Shown piece by piece: positions 1 to 9,996 of a DNA stretch of 64,000 nt (the first letter of the stretch is position 1; every line of letters begins with the position of its first letter). The stretch covers positions 35,727,896 to 35,791,895 of the forward strand of contig NC_067206.1 in assembly GCF_026262505.1 (NCBI RefSeq). Direction: 5' to 3'. Position numbers and translations under genes: made by a program. Under the pieces are notes generated by a model. That model ran no database searches, was not told the origin of the DNA, and was given only the letters and a program-made list of their open reading frames with translations. The DNA is from Trichomonas vaginalis G3 (lineage: Eukaryota > Parabasalia > Trichomonadida > Trichomonadidae).

Positions 1-1614
1 TTTTACAAAAATAGAACCTATATTATATTCTTTTCAAAGATTCTTGCAAATCATCAAAAATAATTGTATTTTAAAAAACGATCAAATTATCCTTTCATTA
101 TTTTAAACTTAAATTAGTTTTTATGATTGACTAAAGCATCATATTTATTCATCATTAAATAAACAAAAAAATAATATTTGAGAGTTATTTCAAAAAAAAC
201 ACATTGAATTTATTAATTTGTCTCAATTTCAGTATTATAAATTTTTATAATTTCAATATTTTGAAATACACTTTTTAATATTTCAATATTTATGATATTT
301 CAATGTATTAAGTGGTCTCAAATTGAGCTTCTCAAATATAAGTTGGCCTATTCAAATAATAAAATTAAATAATATTTAAAATAATAAATAAAAGTGATTG
401 AGGTCATAGCAAAACGGCTGTTTCAGTCATTAATTCTTAAAAATAAAAAGGGTAAAAACTAAATACAATGGGTAAAATTCAATAGTGTCTGTGCTATCGT
501 TCAATTTGAAGGTGTCTTTTGAAACCGCAAGACACATTGAATTTTTTGAATAGTGTATTATGGTTTGACAGACACCAATGAAAAAAATAAAATGATATTT
601 ATTTTAAATATATAAGATCCTTATATAAAATATAAATATTTTATCGTTTTATTTTCTTGTTTTAGAAATGTTTTTTATTGAAAAATCAATAAAACTAACT
701 CCAAAATAAAATTTTTGATTTAAAGACACTATGATGACACCAGGCAAATCTTCCAAGACACCTATCGTCGGGAATCTAACAACCCTACATATCAGACATA
801 ATCGCCATAATCAAAAAATCTATATACCCAATAAGTAATAAATTTGTCGATATAGATTTTCCATAAAATTAGTTTTTAGTCTGATCTTAAAATAAATTTA
901 ATTTTTTATAAAAAAAAATCACATTTAAAAGTACCTTTTTAGTAGCTCGAAATCCTGTTGGTGGATTTCGGGCGTACTTCAAAATTAGCTTTTCTTCTAC
1001 ATATGCAAGCTATATTTTAAATATGGGGCAAATCGGATCGGCGAAAGGAGTTTAGTTACCTTTATTTCGGATATAAAATATGAATTTTGATTAAGTTAAT
1101 AGATATAAAATGATGCAATAACAATGTAAATGTCGATGGCAATAGAATTTTCATCAAGATGCTTGTTTTATTCAAGTTTTTTTTTCATTCATTCCGAATC
1201 AATTGCTTAGAGATTGAGGATTTTATGGATTCAATCAATGAATTTAATGTATCTTTTGCACTATTTTTGGTGAACATTCTGTATGGAATAAATTTGAGGA
1301 ATTACATTAAGCAACTGGGTGACAGCTTCGCGACACATACAAAAGTTTTCATTGGTTTATTTTCTTTTACTACAGAACCAAAATTACTACGAGTTATAGA
1401 ATTATTTTAAATTAATGAATGGGATTCCTTTCAAACTAGCAAAAATATAATTCACTCGGCATTGAAAAATCACAGTCATGCAAAGAGATACAATTTCCAT
1501 TTAAAATGAATATTTAATCAATAAAAAAGATACATATAAGAAATAATCCTAATAAGCTTTGAGAACATACATTAGGTACATTTGCCTTAGGAAATTTGTC
1601 TGGATCTTAAGTTT
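1..1614. other. AT-rich gene-poor stretch
   Basis: I see no convincing gene here. The stretch is very AT-rich with many homopolymer runs. The only open frame of note (1159-1410, +) has low-complexity AT-driven composition and overlaps the tail of a dispersed repeat copy near 1072-1175. I do not call it a gene. Confidence 0.6.
1072..1175 (+). repeat. Diverged copy of a dispersed repeat
   Basis: This stretch resembles 12830-12960 (+) and the reverse complement of about 42990-43110. All share an ATGAATTTTGATTAA-like core, followed by a diverged 'gca-ata-ga-tt-tca-tc-ga-gct' pattern. The similarity is visible by eye but imperfect, so this is the oldest or most diverged of three copies. Its function is unknown. 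Confidence 0.4.
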
Positions 1615-1965
1615 TCATGGATGAGGAATAATAACAACTTTATCTGAGCCATTTATATCTTTATGAGTAGTGGCTATAGCAAAATTTGGCCACTTTTCCT
1701 TAATTTCTTGGAAATTTAATTGAATCCAGTAGATGCAAGTCTTCTTTCTGCGATAATATTCTCGCCCAAACTGAATTCCTAGCTTGTCATTTATTACTAA
1801 AGAAAGATTTTTGACATCATCACTGCTGAATTTATCTCCGAAAAAAGATTTCAACCATTTATAAGCGTCGCAATCTTTGGGCTTAAATCCAGTTCGTTTC
1901 ATGTTCTCCTTAACAGCTTCTTCAAGGGCTTTTTCATTGACATAGTATTTATCAACAGTATTCAT
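1615..1965 (-). CDS. Hypothetical protein, 116 aa
   Basis: I do not recognise this small protein. The ATG at 1965 opens a frame of normal amino-acid composition that is rich in Lys and aromatic residues. It contains a Tyr-Tyr-Arg-Arg-Lys-Lys stretch and a Trp-Ile-Gln-Leu segment in its centre. It ends in Val-Val-Ile-Ile-Pro-His-Pro. No membrane segment or signal peptide is visible. An Inr-like TCACA about 15 bases upstream of the ATG supports this start. The gene stands alone between a gene-free stretch and an inverted-repeat element. A member of a trichomonad-specific family is likely, but this is inference. Confidence 0.55.
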   Translation of the reverse strand: MNTVDKYYVNEKALEEAVKENMKRTGFKPKDCDAYKWLKSFFGDKFSSDDVKNLSLVINDKLGIQFGREYYRRKKTCIYWIQLNFQEIKEKWPNFAIATTHKDINGSDKVVIIPHP

Positions 1966-1977
1966 TTAAAATAATGA

Positions 1978-1982
1978 TGTGA
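1978..1982 (-). promoter_or_regulatory. Inr-like TCACA for the 116-aa gene
   Basis: Read on the minus strand, TCACA fits the trichomonad initiator consensus TCA+1-Y-(T/A). The A lies at 1980, giving a 5' leader of about 15 bases before the ATG at 1965, typical for this lineage. Confidence 0.45.
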
Positions 1983-2048
1983 AATTCCGTGTAATTCAGT
2001 TACATTCAATTTTTTCGGTTTTGCAATAAACTGATTTATCTCTTTTAA

Positions 2049-4367
2049 TAAGGGTTTCGTTTTGCGAAAAAAAACGTACAATACGCAATTTCGCTAAAAA
2101 AAACATTTAGCTAGCAATTTCGACCTTTGACTCCACTCAAGACGTCACTTTTTTAATTTTGCGGTATCATATTTTTGGAAAATCTTTATGAATATTTAAG
2201 GATGCTAAAAGTGGGGAACTTTACAAATCGACGGGGAAAAAATTTATTGGGGGTACAGCCATGTGATATGAAATAAAAACGATAAAAACGGTTTTAACTA
2301 TAAATTAAAATGCATTCCTGCTATATATACCATCAGATCCACTTGGATATCTTGACATAGCAGACATTAACAAAGACGTCTCATTATAAATTTAGCGTAC
2401 AACAAGTTTATTTCATTATCTATATTTTAATTCGCCAAAATTTGGGCATCGTTTCCTTAATCTTAACGCCAATTTTGTTTAGCTCTCGAGTACTTTCGAT
2501 AAAGTATTCTCAGAGCTATACTAGACTTATAAAATTTAATTTTACACTTTTATCACTCTTTTGGCTTATAACTTTATCATCGTTCATATGACCATGAAAT
2601 TTTATTACAGATTCATACTTGTATTTTGACTAAAAAAAGAAAAAATCACTCATTATCGAATTTTTATAGGTAAAAGATCAAGCATTAGATTGAAAATAAA
2701 TAATTTTAGCTTTGTAAATGTCTGCTTAGTAAAAACTTAATACCATTACTCATAAGAAAGTCCCAAATTCTATGACATTAAGCCAAATTTTAGATGAGAG
2801 CGCAAAATACATGAAGAATTAGTAAATGTTGTTTATATATTTGAATATAATCATAGCTGTTTAGTATTTTTTTAAGGATTTTGTATTGAAAATAAATAAA
2901 ATGAAGCTATCGTGAGACAAAAAACGTGTGATTTAATTTTTGCTAAGCTGATTATTATGATATTTGAATCATGGACCGCAAATTCAGAATTTGAAAATTA
3001 TATGCGTCCAACTAGAAGATCGTTTTTGACCGCACCAAACCTCCGGGGATAAGTTCCCCCTCGGTCAAAGTGATACTCTTGCGGCTCTATCAATTACAGA
3101 ATGCTAGTTTTTGCATAACCCAAAGTGAAGGGGAACGGTTTTCCCACAATTCTCTCAAAAAATTGAATTCCCCCACTTTTGCAAAAGTGGGGATCCAAAA
3201 ATATTTCCGCGAAGCGGAGAAAATTAAAATTAGGGAAAAACATAGTATATAGCTAGAATAGCTAAAATACTTATATTTCACTCGTATAAATTGCGCTTTT
3301 TCTTCATTTTTTCCTTCCAAAAAAATAAAAATTTCAATAAAATGACTAAAAAAACTTAGTTTTTTATTTTTGTTTTCCCCACTGTGGGGATTCACCGGGA
3401 GGGGCTGGGGAGCTCTCAATTTCCTTATCGTTCCCCACTTTTAGCATCCTTAGAATATTATATAAAAAGTCTCTTTAATATCTATATTTCATATTTTTAT
3501 CGATTTTTAAAGTTTTGGCGAAAAGTATTCAATTATTTTTGCTATTTGGTCGGGTAAATGTCAGATTTGCGACATTTTCTGATATGATATTCAGATTCTA
3601 CGTTGATAATAATGCTTATAGAACCCTCTTGCTATTGTGTCAAAATTGCGAAACCGATAGCAAAAATATCTCGCAATATCAAAATTGAGATATTGAGTGA
3701 ATTATGCATTATAGAGATTAAAAATCTGATTTGTGAAAACATCTCATCAGTTTCTAGCTAATTCAAAAATCTTTACTATCTTATTCGATTAAAATGAAAA
3801 GGGAATAGTTTCATTATGCTTTAAATGACAGCCTTATAATATAATCATAGTTTTCGCTCAATATGCAGCATTTTTTTTCGAAATCTATGGTCAATATCCT
3901 AAATACTGATTGCTTTGCATTCATATCTCTTACATTTGCTATACCCACATCACTATTCATTGCTATTCCTATCTTTTTCATTTTTGTTTGTTTCTCATAA
4001 TTTCTCAAAAAACATGATAACTTGATATTTGTAAATATCATACTTTATAACGTAAATAAGAACTTGACCTATTAAGAAAAGCAGTAATGAAAAGAAAATC
4101 TGAAATTCATAAAAATTACAAGTTTCTGATGACAATTAGCTTAATTAAATCAGGTACAAGATTATATAATTGTATTTTCTATCCAATTATCCATATAATA
4201 TCTTATCCAGAAAAAATAACTTGATCAATACCAAATGATTTTTTAACTAGTAAATAAAGTATTTTCTTTACACACACATTGTATATCATAGTTTTTTTTT
4301 GGTTTCGCAAAACATCCAAAAACAAATATGCTATAAAAGTGACAATTTTAGCAAAACGAAACCCTTA
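2049..4367. mobile_element. Outer inverted-repeat element, interrupted by another
   Basis: The ends are a perfect 17-bp terminal inverted repeat: TAAGGGTTTCGTTTTGC at 2049-2065 and its complement at 4351-4367. Removing the inner element (2197-3452) leaves about 1.06 kb, close to the 1.1-kb element at 22972-24072. The ends read TA-AGGG, as in the other elements of this window, consistent with a TA-targeting (Tc1/mariner-like) non-autonomous element. No transposase frame is seen. The small open frame at 3814-4041 (-) has no recognisable features. Confidence 0.65.
2197..3452. mobile_element. Inner 1.26-kb inverted-repeat element
   Basis: A perfect 23-bp terminal inverted repeat, beginning TAAGGATGCTAAAAGTGGGG, lies at 2197-2219 and 3430-3452. 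The interior is non-coding. It contains short GC-rich palindromes, for example CCCCACTTTTGCAAAAGTGGGG near 3173-3194, and a GGGGATAAGTTCCCC-type block near 3044. It sits inside the element at 2049-4367, so it inserted later. The overlapping open frames at 3070-3419 on both strands are by-products of these palindromes. Confidence 0.75.
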
Positions 4368-5054
4368 CTTTTAATTACGTAGATTAAAAATTGCCTATTT
4401 TTGTAGAAATATGACTTTGAATGAAATTTTTTGAATGAGAGTTTTCTGACTTCCAAAATTCTCAATAAGCTATTGGTAAATTCTTATTTTTTGGACCATA
4501 ATTTCTCATTTAGTTGAGTTATACTATAAGTTATAGGTATTTATAATTATCTATACAGATTAAGCCTAAATTTTCCTTCATGAATAAAATTTCCTAATTT
4601 TTGGAAGCTTTATGGTCAAACTATAATGATATGGTGAAGTATGCTCAAATTTACACTGAGCTTAATCATCATCAAAAATTTGATTTTTTGAAAAATTAAA
4701 AAATACCAGATTTATTCATTATTATCAATAACCAAATCGGCAAGACCCTTACTATGCCAAATCAAATTTATTTGCAGAGAGCACTATGCAAATCTGGGCC
4801 AATGAAAAATTGGCGTCACAATGGCATTGTGAACTCGAAAATATCAGAAATAATGTGTAATGTCATATTCTTTACTGATTCATATGAATTGATTTTTTGG
4901 AAATAAAATTGCTCAATTTCTGGATAAATTTGGGAATCTGAACCGAAATAGTTCATGAATTTTACATTCCATTAGATACAGATGTTGTCGGTGGTAAAAT
5001 TAGCAATAGTGTAAAAAAGCGTTTTTATGGTTGTTTGAGAAGTTAACTGACAAA
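4368..5054. other. Intergenic AT-rich stretch upstream of calpain
   Basis: No gene, repeat or clear initiator is visible. The calpain frame is open from 5010 but its first ATG is at 5055. Confidence 0.5.
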
Positions 5055-8000
5055 ATGCAGTCTTCGCACGCAAAATTGTTTGCCCTGTCCAAAAATGCTG
5101 ATGCAACTTTGGCAGAGTACAATAAGATCATTAATGACTGCCATAAAGAAAAGAAAAAATACGAAGACCCTTCATTTTATCCTAAGCAACAAATCAATCC
5201 AAAGGATGCACGAATTTTAAAGGATGCTGAATGGAAAAGAATAGAAGAAGTATATGGTACTAATATTTTTGATGATATCAACGAGTACGGAATTTGTCAA
5301 GGAGAATTATCCGATTGCTACTTATTATCAACTTTAATTCAGATGACAAACAAACCAGCTAATGTCCGCGCCCTTTTTCAAGATCCTATTGACATCAACA
5401 CCGGCTGTGTTTGTGTTAAATTCCAAATTTTCGAAAAACCGGCTTATGTAATTATTGATACACTCATTCCTTTTACACAATCAAAAGATGATCAGCCAGG
5501 TCAGCCAATCTTTTCTTACCCTCGTACAGAAAATGATTCTTACTGGTTTGCACTTATCGAAAAAGCATATGTCAAAATGCTTGGAAGCTGCAGGGCTGTT
5601 AAGGGATGTGCAGCAATTACATCCTGCTATCATATTCTTGGATATTCTCCAACATCAATTAAATTACAAGATTTAAAGGAAACTCCATCCGAACAAATTC
5701 AAAAACTACTCGACATTAACGGTGATGTTTACGCATCTATTGACAAAAATGAGGAAGCTGTTAAACTTGGCCTAATCGAAGACCATACATATGCTGTTGT
5801 TGGTCTCAACCAAGTCGGAGGCTACAAATTAATACATTTACGCAATCCATGGGGCCGCATGGATGACTGGAATGGCAATTTTTCAGCCATGTCCGATAAA
5901 TGGGCGATTGGATTTAAGCGCCAAGTCGGATACAAAGAAGGTGGCCACTTCTGGATCAGCGATGGCGATTTTAACTCCTATTTCGCTTCAATTTCTGCCG
6001 GTAAACCATTACTTAAAGGCTGGTATCAACAATCCGCCGAAATTGATATAGAACCAGGCGACAACGATGGTCGTACTCTATTTGGCAATGGCCCATTTGT
6101 TGGAAATCTCAAGCAATTCGTTGTTACTTTCTCAGAACCATGCAAAGTCGAAGTTCTTTTCGAAGAAATTTGCGAAACTCATCACAGCCATGCAGTTTTC
6201 ATGGAACAAAACGAGTCAACCAAGGTCAGCCAAGCCGGAAAAGACTATTTCGTCATCAAATCTTCTGATGAAACAATTTCGGATATCTGGGATGTCAAAG
6301 ATGTATCACAACCATACACATTAGTGATGGCACGTGAACATACACAAGATAAACCAGCTCATTACTATGTTCGCATGAGAGCACCATGCAAATTTACCAT
6401 TGAACCTCTTCCTGACCCAGATTACGAGCACATGCACAAAGCCGAGCTCTCTGTCACTCTTTCTCCAGGTGAAATGGACGGAAGATATCCTGGAAAAGGT
6501 AAAAACGTGTCAGCAAGCCAACAATGGAAAATTGACCTCAAAAAACCGACAAAACTTTACATGCGTGTCAGAAAGGAGAAGTACGGAAAGGAAGACAAGA
6601 AAGGAGATGGCGAAAAGAAGGTTGGTCCAAAGGTTGCTGTTTTCCTCGGCCACGCGATGAAAGATGGAAAAGTCAGCAGAAAATTACGTGATTATTTCCT
6701 TGTAACAAAAAGAATCCATGGATTGGCACCTTTAGAAGAATGGTGTTGGAAAGTCACTGATCTCAGACGCCCATTGGTTTTCGGTGTAAGTAGAGACGTA
6801 ATGAACAAAGACCTCAAAATCGACATCGAAATCTTTTGTCAAGATCAGGAAATAAATCTTCAAAAAGTGACAGAATTTGAAGATTTACCAAATGATTTTG
6901 TTCAAAAAATCGATGGTATTTTGAAATCTGATTGGACAGATGACAGATCTCCTTACGGAACAATCGAAGGCCTCTCATGTTTACAGCAATTTAAGTTGAC
7001 TGTAAATGACATGAAAAGAATGTATTTCGTGTTTAGACATGATGGAGAAACTAAACACAGAATTGCCTTGCAAAAGACATTCCATCCAATTGACCATTTC
7101 GGTGTTGGCGAGGACGAGTACTTCGAAACAAACATGAAGTACGAAAGGTTCTATTTCGATCCAACACCAGGTGTTTGGCATCTTTGTGTTCATCGCGAAA
7201 AAGATAAAAGAAAGGACACGAAATGGTCATTGGAAATTCACTGCGAAACAGAATTTTCAATTGAAAAAGTTCCACTTCCTGATTACGAGAATCTTTACTT
7301 GAACAATTTGAAGATCACACTTGATTCCAAGCGTTCAATTGGTGGTGCAGATGGAATCTCTCCTTTCAAGAGCGATTTGACTCCTTTAACACAATGGAGA
7401 GTTTTGTCACCAGTTGCACAAAGAATCTATGTTATCTTGAAGAACAAGAAAGGTCCAAATCTCCAGATCGCAGCTTTCATGCAAGACAACAATGGTCAGA
7501 AAGCTAAATGCGCGTACGAAGGAGTTAAAGACTGTTTCTACAAATTGAAAGCTAATTCAAGAAGTGAATTATTCGTTTTCGATGTTCCTAAAATGGAATT
7601 ACCATGGTCACTTTGTGTTACAAGATTAACGAAACACCAGTCTTCAACAAAGATTTCTCTTTCTTTGTACACAGAATATCCTATTTCAATCACACAAATC
7701 GATGACCACATTGATGATTACGATTCAAGTTCATCTAGCTCTAGTTCTAGTTCTGACAAGATGCATAAGAAACAAAGGAGAGATTCAAGTTCAAGTACAA
7801 GCACAGTTAAAGAAGAAAATGATTTCGTTGAAGGTTACCATGAATCCGAAGATTATCCACTCGATGACTACAAGAAAGACAGAGTTTTCATCGAACAAAC
7901 AAGAAACGAAGTCAACAAAGAGAAACCACCGAAGAAAGAAGATGACGAAGAAGAGAAAACAATGGTCGAATATCTCGATGAATTATACGAGAAGAGACAA

Positions 8001-9419
8001 GACCAAGAAGCAATGTGGTCAAGAGTTAAACCTCTTGATAAACAAAAGAAAGAATTGTCACAAATATCAACAGTCGGAGATGAATGTGAAGTTGACTCAC
8101 ACAATGTTTTCACAGCTCCTCAATTTATTGTTACATGTTCATCACCAGGAACAATGTTTATCGATGTAACAAAGTCAAATGATTCTCCTGTCACTTGTTT
8201 TGTTACTCCTACAGTTTCTACACACAGAGTTTTCTTCGCAAGATATTCTAAATTGTTTGAAGGAAACGGCCAAATGAGAATTGACATTGATGACAACACT
8301 AATCCATTCGCAATCGGTTTCTTCACAGAAGAAGGTAAAGAAGTCAATGTCAAATTCTCAGTCAAACTCGATAATTACTTTGACACAGAAAGTCAACAGG
8401 AACAGACGAGTAAACGATCAGATTACCAGAAATACTTTGGTGATAAAGAGAAGATCAAAGTATCAAGAGATGATATCAAACCAGAAGCACGAATTTATGG
8501 TAAATTGGATATGAAACAAAGTGATGAAATCGAAACAGTTCCATCTAAGAAATTCGAAGGCAAATTGACAAAGAAAGATTCAAGTCATAACTGCTTCGGA
8601 TCCGGAAATGGATTGACTCTTTTGAAACAAGTCCAATTGCATTTCAAGAAAGCAACAGAATGTGCTATTTCTTTGTCAAAAGAAAACAAAGAAAAACACA
8701 TGATTGCTTTACAAAAGAAGAAAGGAAGGATTGCCCATTTCGTCACAAATCTTGATGATGCATTCTTCGAAACAACCTCCAAGAAAGACTCATTCGGATA
8801 CAGATTCAGTCGCGGTGACTGGACATTGTGTGTTTTCGCTCCAGAGCTGTCAACAGAATCCAAATACAACTTGGAAATTTCTTCATACGAAGATTTCGGT
8901 TTGGAAAATCTCGACAGGCTGAAAGAAGACGAATTAGAGAAGTCTGAAATCGAAGCTAAGATTGATACATTCGGCAACATCTTCAAGAACAAATTGACAA
9001 CACTTCAGCAGTGGCATATCACATCTCCATCTAAACAGACAGCGAAGATTGTCCTCAAGAGGAAATCAGGACCTCCATGCTCCATCATTTTCTTCATCCA
9101 AGATTTCGGAGGAAGGAAGATCATTGCATCTCTTAAAGGAATTCCAGAGAAGAAATTCACATTGGTAGATAACGCCGAGAAAGAAGAGTTCGATTACGAT
9201 TTCTCTAAGGAAGGAACTGTTACATGTTTGTTCACGAGATTACCTGCCAAAAACCTTGAAAACGACAAAGATAATGATGAAGAATCAAAAGTTGAAGTCG
9301 AAATTTATACAAAAGACAAACTATTGATCAACGAATTTGTTGGTGACGAATATACTGATGAAATGAAATTTCGAGATCAAAAGTTTATTGATGATTTTAA
9401 GAATCAACAACCGAAATAA
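5055..9419 (+). CDS. Large calpain-like cysteine protease
   Basis: This is a clan CA, family C2 (calpain) protease of about 1454 aa. It is probably a cytosolic Ca2+-dependent or calpain-like regulatory protease. The N-terminal catalytic domain has the triad: Cys88 in Gly-Glu-Leu-Ser-Asp-Cys-Tyr, His244 in Asp-His-Thr-Tyr-Ala, and Asn264 in Arg-Asn-Pro-Trp-Gly. After about residue 330 come several domain-III-like beta-sandwich repeats, each with a 'W.L.V.R' type end. A poly-Ser run (about 888-899) and a Lys/Glu-rich linker separate them. The protein is about twice the usual calpain length because of the repeated C-terminal domains. No Ca2+-binding EF-hand (PEF) domain is seen. The frame is open from 5010, but the first ATG is 5055, so I start there. 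The stop overlaps a TAAATAAA string, which fits the trichomonad TAAA-type polyadenylation signal. Confidence 0.9.
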   Translation: MQSSHAKLFALSKNADATLAEYNKIINDCHKEKKKYEDPSFYPKQQINPKDARILKDAEWKRIEEVYGTNIFDDINEYGICQGELSDCYLLSTLIQMTNKPANVRALFQDPIDINTGCVCVKFQIFEKPAYVIIDTLIPFTQSKDDQPGQPIFSYPRTENDSYWFALIEKAYVKMLGSCRAVKGCAAITSCYHILGYSPTSIKLQDLKETPSEQIQKLLDINGDVYASIDKNEEAVKLGLIEDHTYAVVGLNQVGGYKLIHLRNPWGRMDDWNGNFSAMSDKWAIGFKRQVGYKEGGHFWISDGDFNSYFASISAGKPLLKGWYQQSAEIDIEPGDNDGRTLFGNGPFVGNLKQFVVTFSEPCKVEVLFEEICETHHSHAVFMEQNESTKVSQAGKDYFVIKSSDETISDIWDVKDVSQPYTLVMAREHTQDKPAHYYVRMRAPCKFTIEPLPDPDYEHMHKAELSVTLSPGEMDGRYPGKGKNVSASQQWKIDLKKPTKLYMRVRKEKYGKEDKKGDGEKKVGPKVAVFLGHAMKDGKVSRKLRDYFLVTKRIHGLAPLEEWCWKVTDLRRPLVFGVSRDVMNKDLKIDIEIFCQDQEINLQKVTEFEDLPNDFVQKIDGILKSDWTDDRSPYGTIEGLSCLQQFKLTVNDMKRMYFVFRHDGETKHRIALQKTFHPIDHFGVGEDEYFETNMKYERFYFDPTPGVWHLCVHREKDKRKDTKWSLEIHCETEFSIEKVPLPDYENLYLNNLKITLDSKRSIGGADGISPFKSDLTPLTQWRVLSPVAQRIYVILKNKKGPNLQIAAFMQDNNGQKAKCAYEGVKDCFYKLKANSRSELFVFDVPKMELPWSLCVTRLTKHQSSTKISLSLYTEYPISITQIDDHIDDYDSSSSSSSSSSDKMHKKQRRDSSSSTSTVKEENDFVEGYHESEDYPLDDYKKDRVFIEQTRNEVNKEKPPKKEDDEEEKTMVEYLDELYEKRQDQEAMWSRVKPLDKQKKELSQISTVGDECEVDSHNVFTAPQFIVTCSSPGTMFIDVTKSNDSPVTCFVTPTVSTHRVFFARYSKLFEGNGQMRIDIDDNTNPFAIGFFTEEGKEVNVKFSVKLDNYFDTESQQEQTSKRSDYQKYFGDKEKIKVSRDDIKPEARIYGKLDMKQSDEIETVPSKKFEGKLTKKDSSHNCFGSGNGLTLLKQVQLHFKKATECAISLSKENKEKHMIALQKKKGRIAHFVTNLDDAFFETTSKKDSFGYRFSRGDWTLCVFAPELSTESKYNLEISSYEDFGLENLDRLKEDELEKSEIEAKIDTFGNIFKNKLTTLQQWHITSPSKQTAKIVLKRKSGPPCSIIFFIQDFGGRKIIASLKGIPEKKFTLVDNAEKEEFDYDFSKEGTVTCLFTRLPAKNLENDKDNDEESKVEVEIYTKDKLLINEFVGDEYTDEMKFRDQKFIDDFKNQQPK

Positions 9420-9996
9420 ATAAAAGTGATATTTTTTTGTTTTAGAAATTTAAACATTATTTGAAATCCTTCAAATCAATGATATCTTATAAGTAAATCT
9501 TTTTAAGTATTTTTGATTTTTCGACCACATATGAAATATTTAGAAAATTATAAGATTGACTATCACCAATAATCAAGAGAATATCTTCTGGTAAACAGAA
9601 CTTGAGATGATGTCCCAATTTTGTGCAAGAATTTTTTTAACAAAAATAGTGAATGTAAATTGAATATTTACGTTATATTGAAGCGAGGAAAATTCCACGA
9701 GTAACATTAAAACTCCATTAAATTTTTAGTTAAACAATTCAAATTAATACTATTATAGTTTATATATGATAATAAATGTGAGTGGCAATGGAAGGATCTG
9801 TACAACTTCAATGAGATGCATATGATATACCATATCTTCAAAAATAAAGCATCATTGTGTTTATCAATAATCAAGCATAAAATTCAAACAAAAACTTAAT
9901 AATATGTCGATGATTTATATTTAACCGGAGAACTGTAATGTTTAATGTTTAAAATGAAATGTTTATATCTCGAGACAACTCTAGCTTTAATTTAAT
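9420..9996. other. Intergenic region, convergent gene ends
   Basis: This is AT-rich sequence between the convergent calpain and ankyrin genes. It probably holds both 3' ends. I see no gene or repeat in it. Confidence 0.6.

Noticed and set aside
1159-1410. 83-aa plus-strand frame as a gene
   Set aside because: AT-driven composition, partly in a repeat copy, without an initiator or recognisable motif.
3070-3419. Open frames on both strands
   Set aside because: They lie in the inner inverted-repeat element and are produced by its palindromic GC-rich blocks.
5031-5054. Upstream extension of calpain to a TTG
   Set aside because: Non-ATG starts are not expected in this eukaryote; the first ATG is at 5055. 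The same reasoning moves the ankyrin start to 11781 and the coiled-coil start to 15824.
7702-8169. 155-aa frame inside calpain
   Set aside because: Low-complexity shadow of the Ser- and Lys-rich linker.
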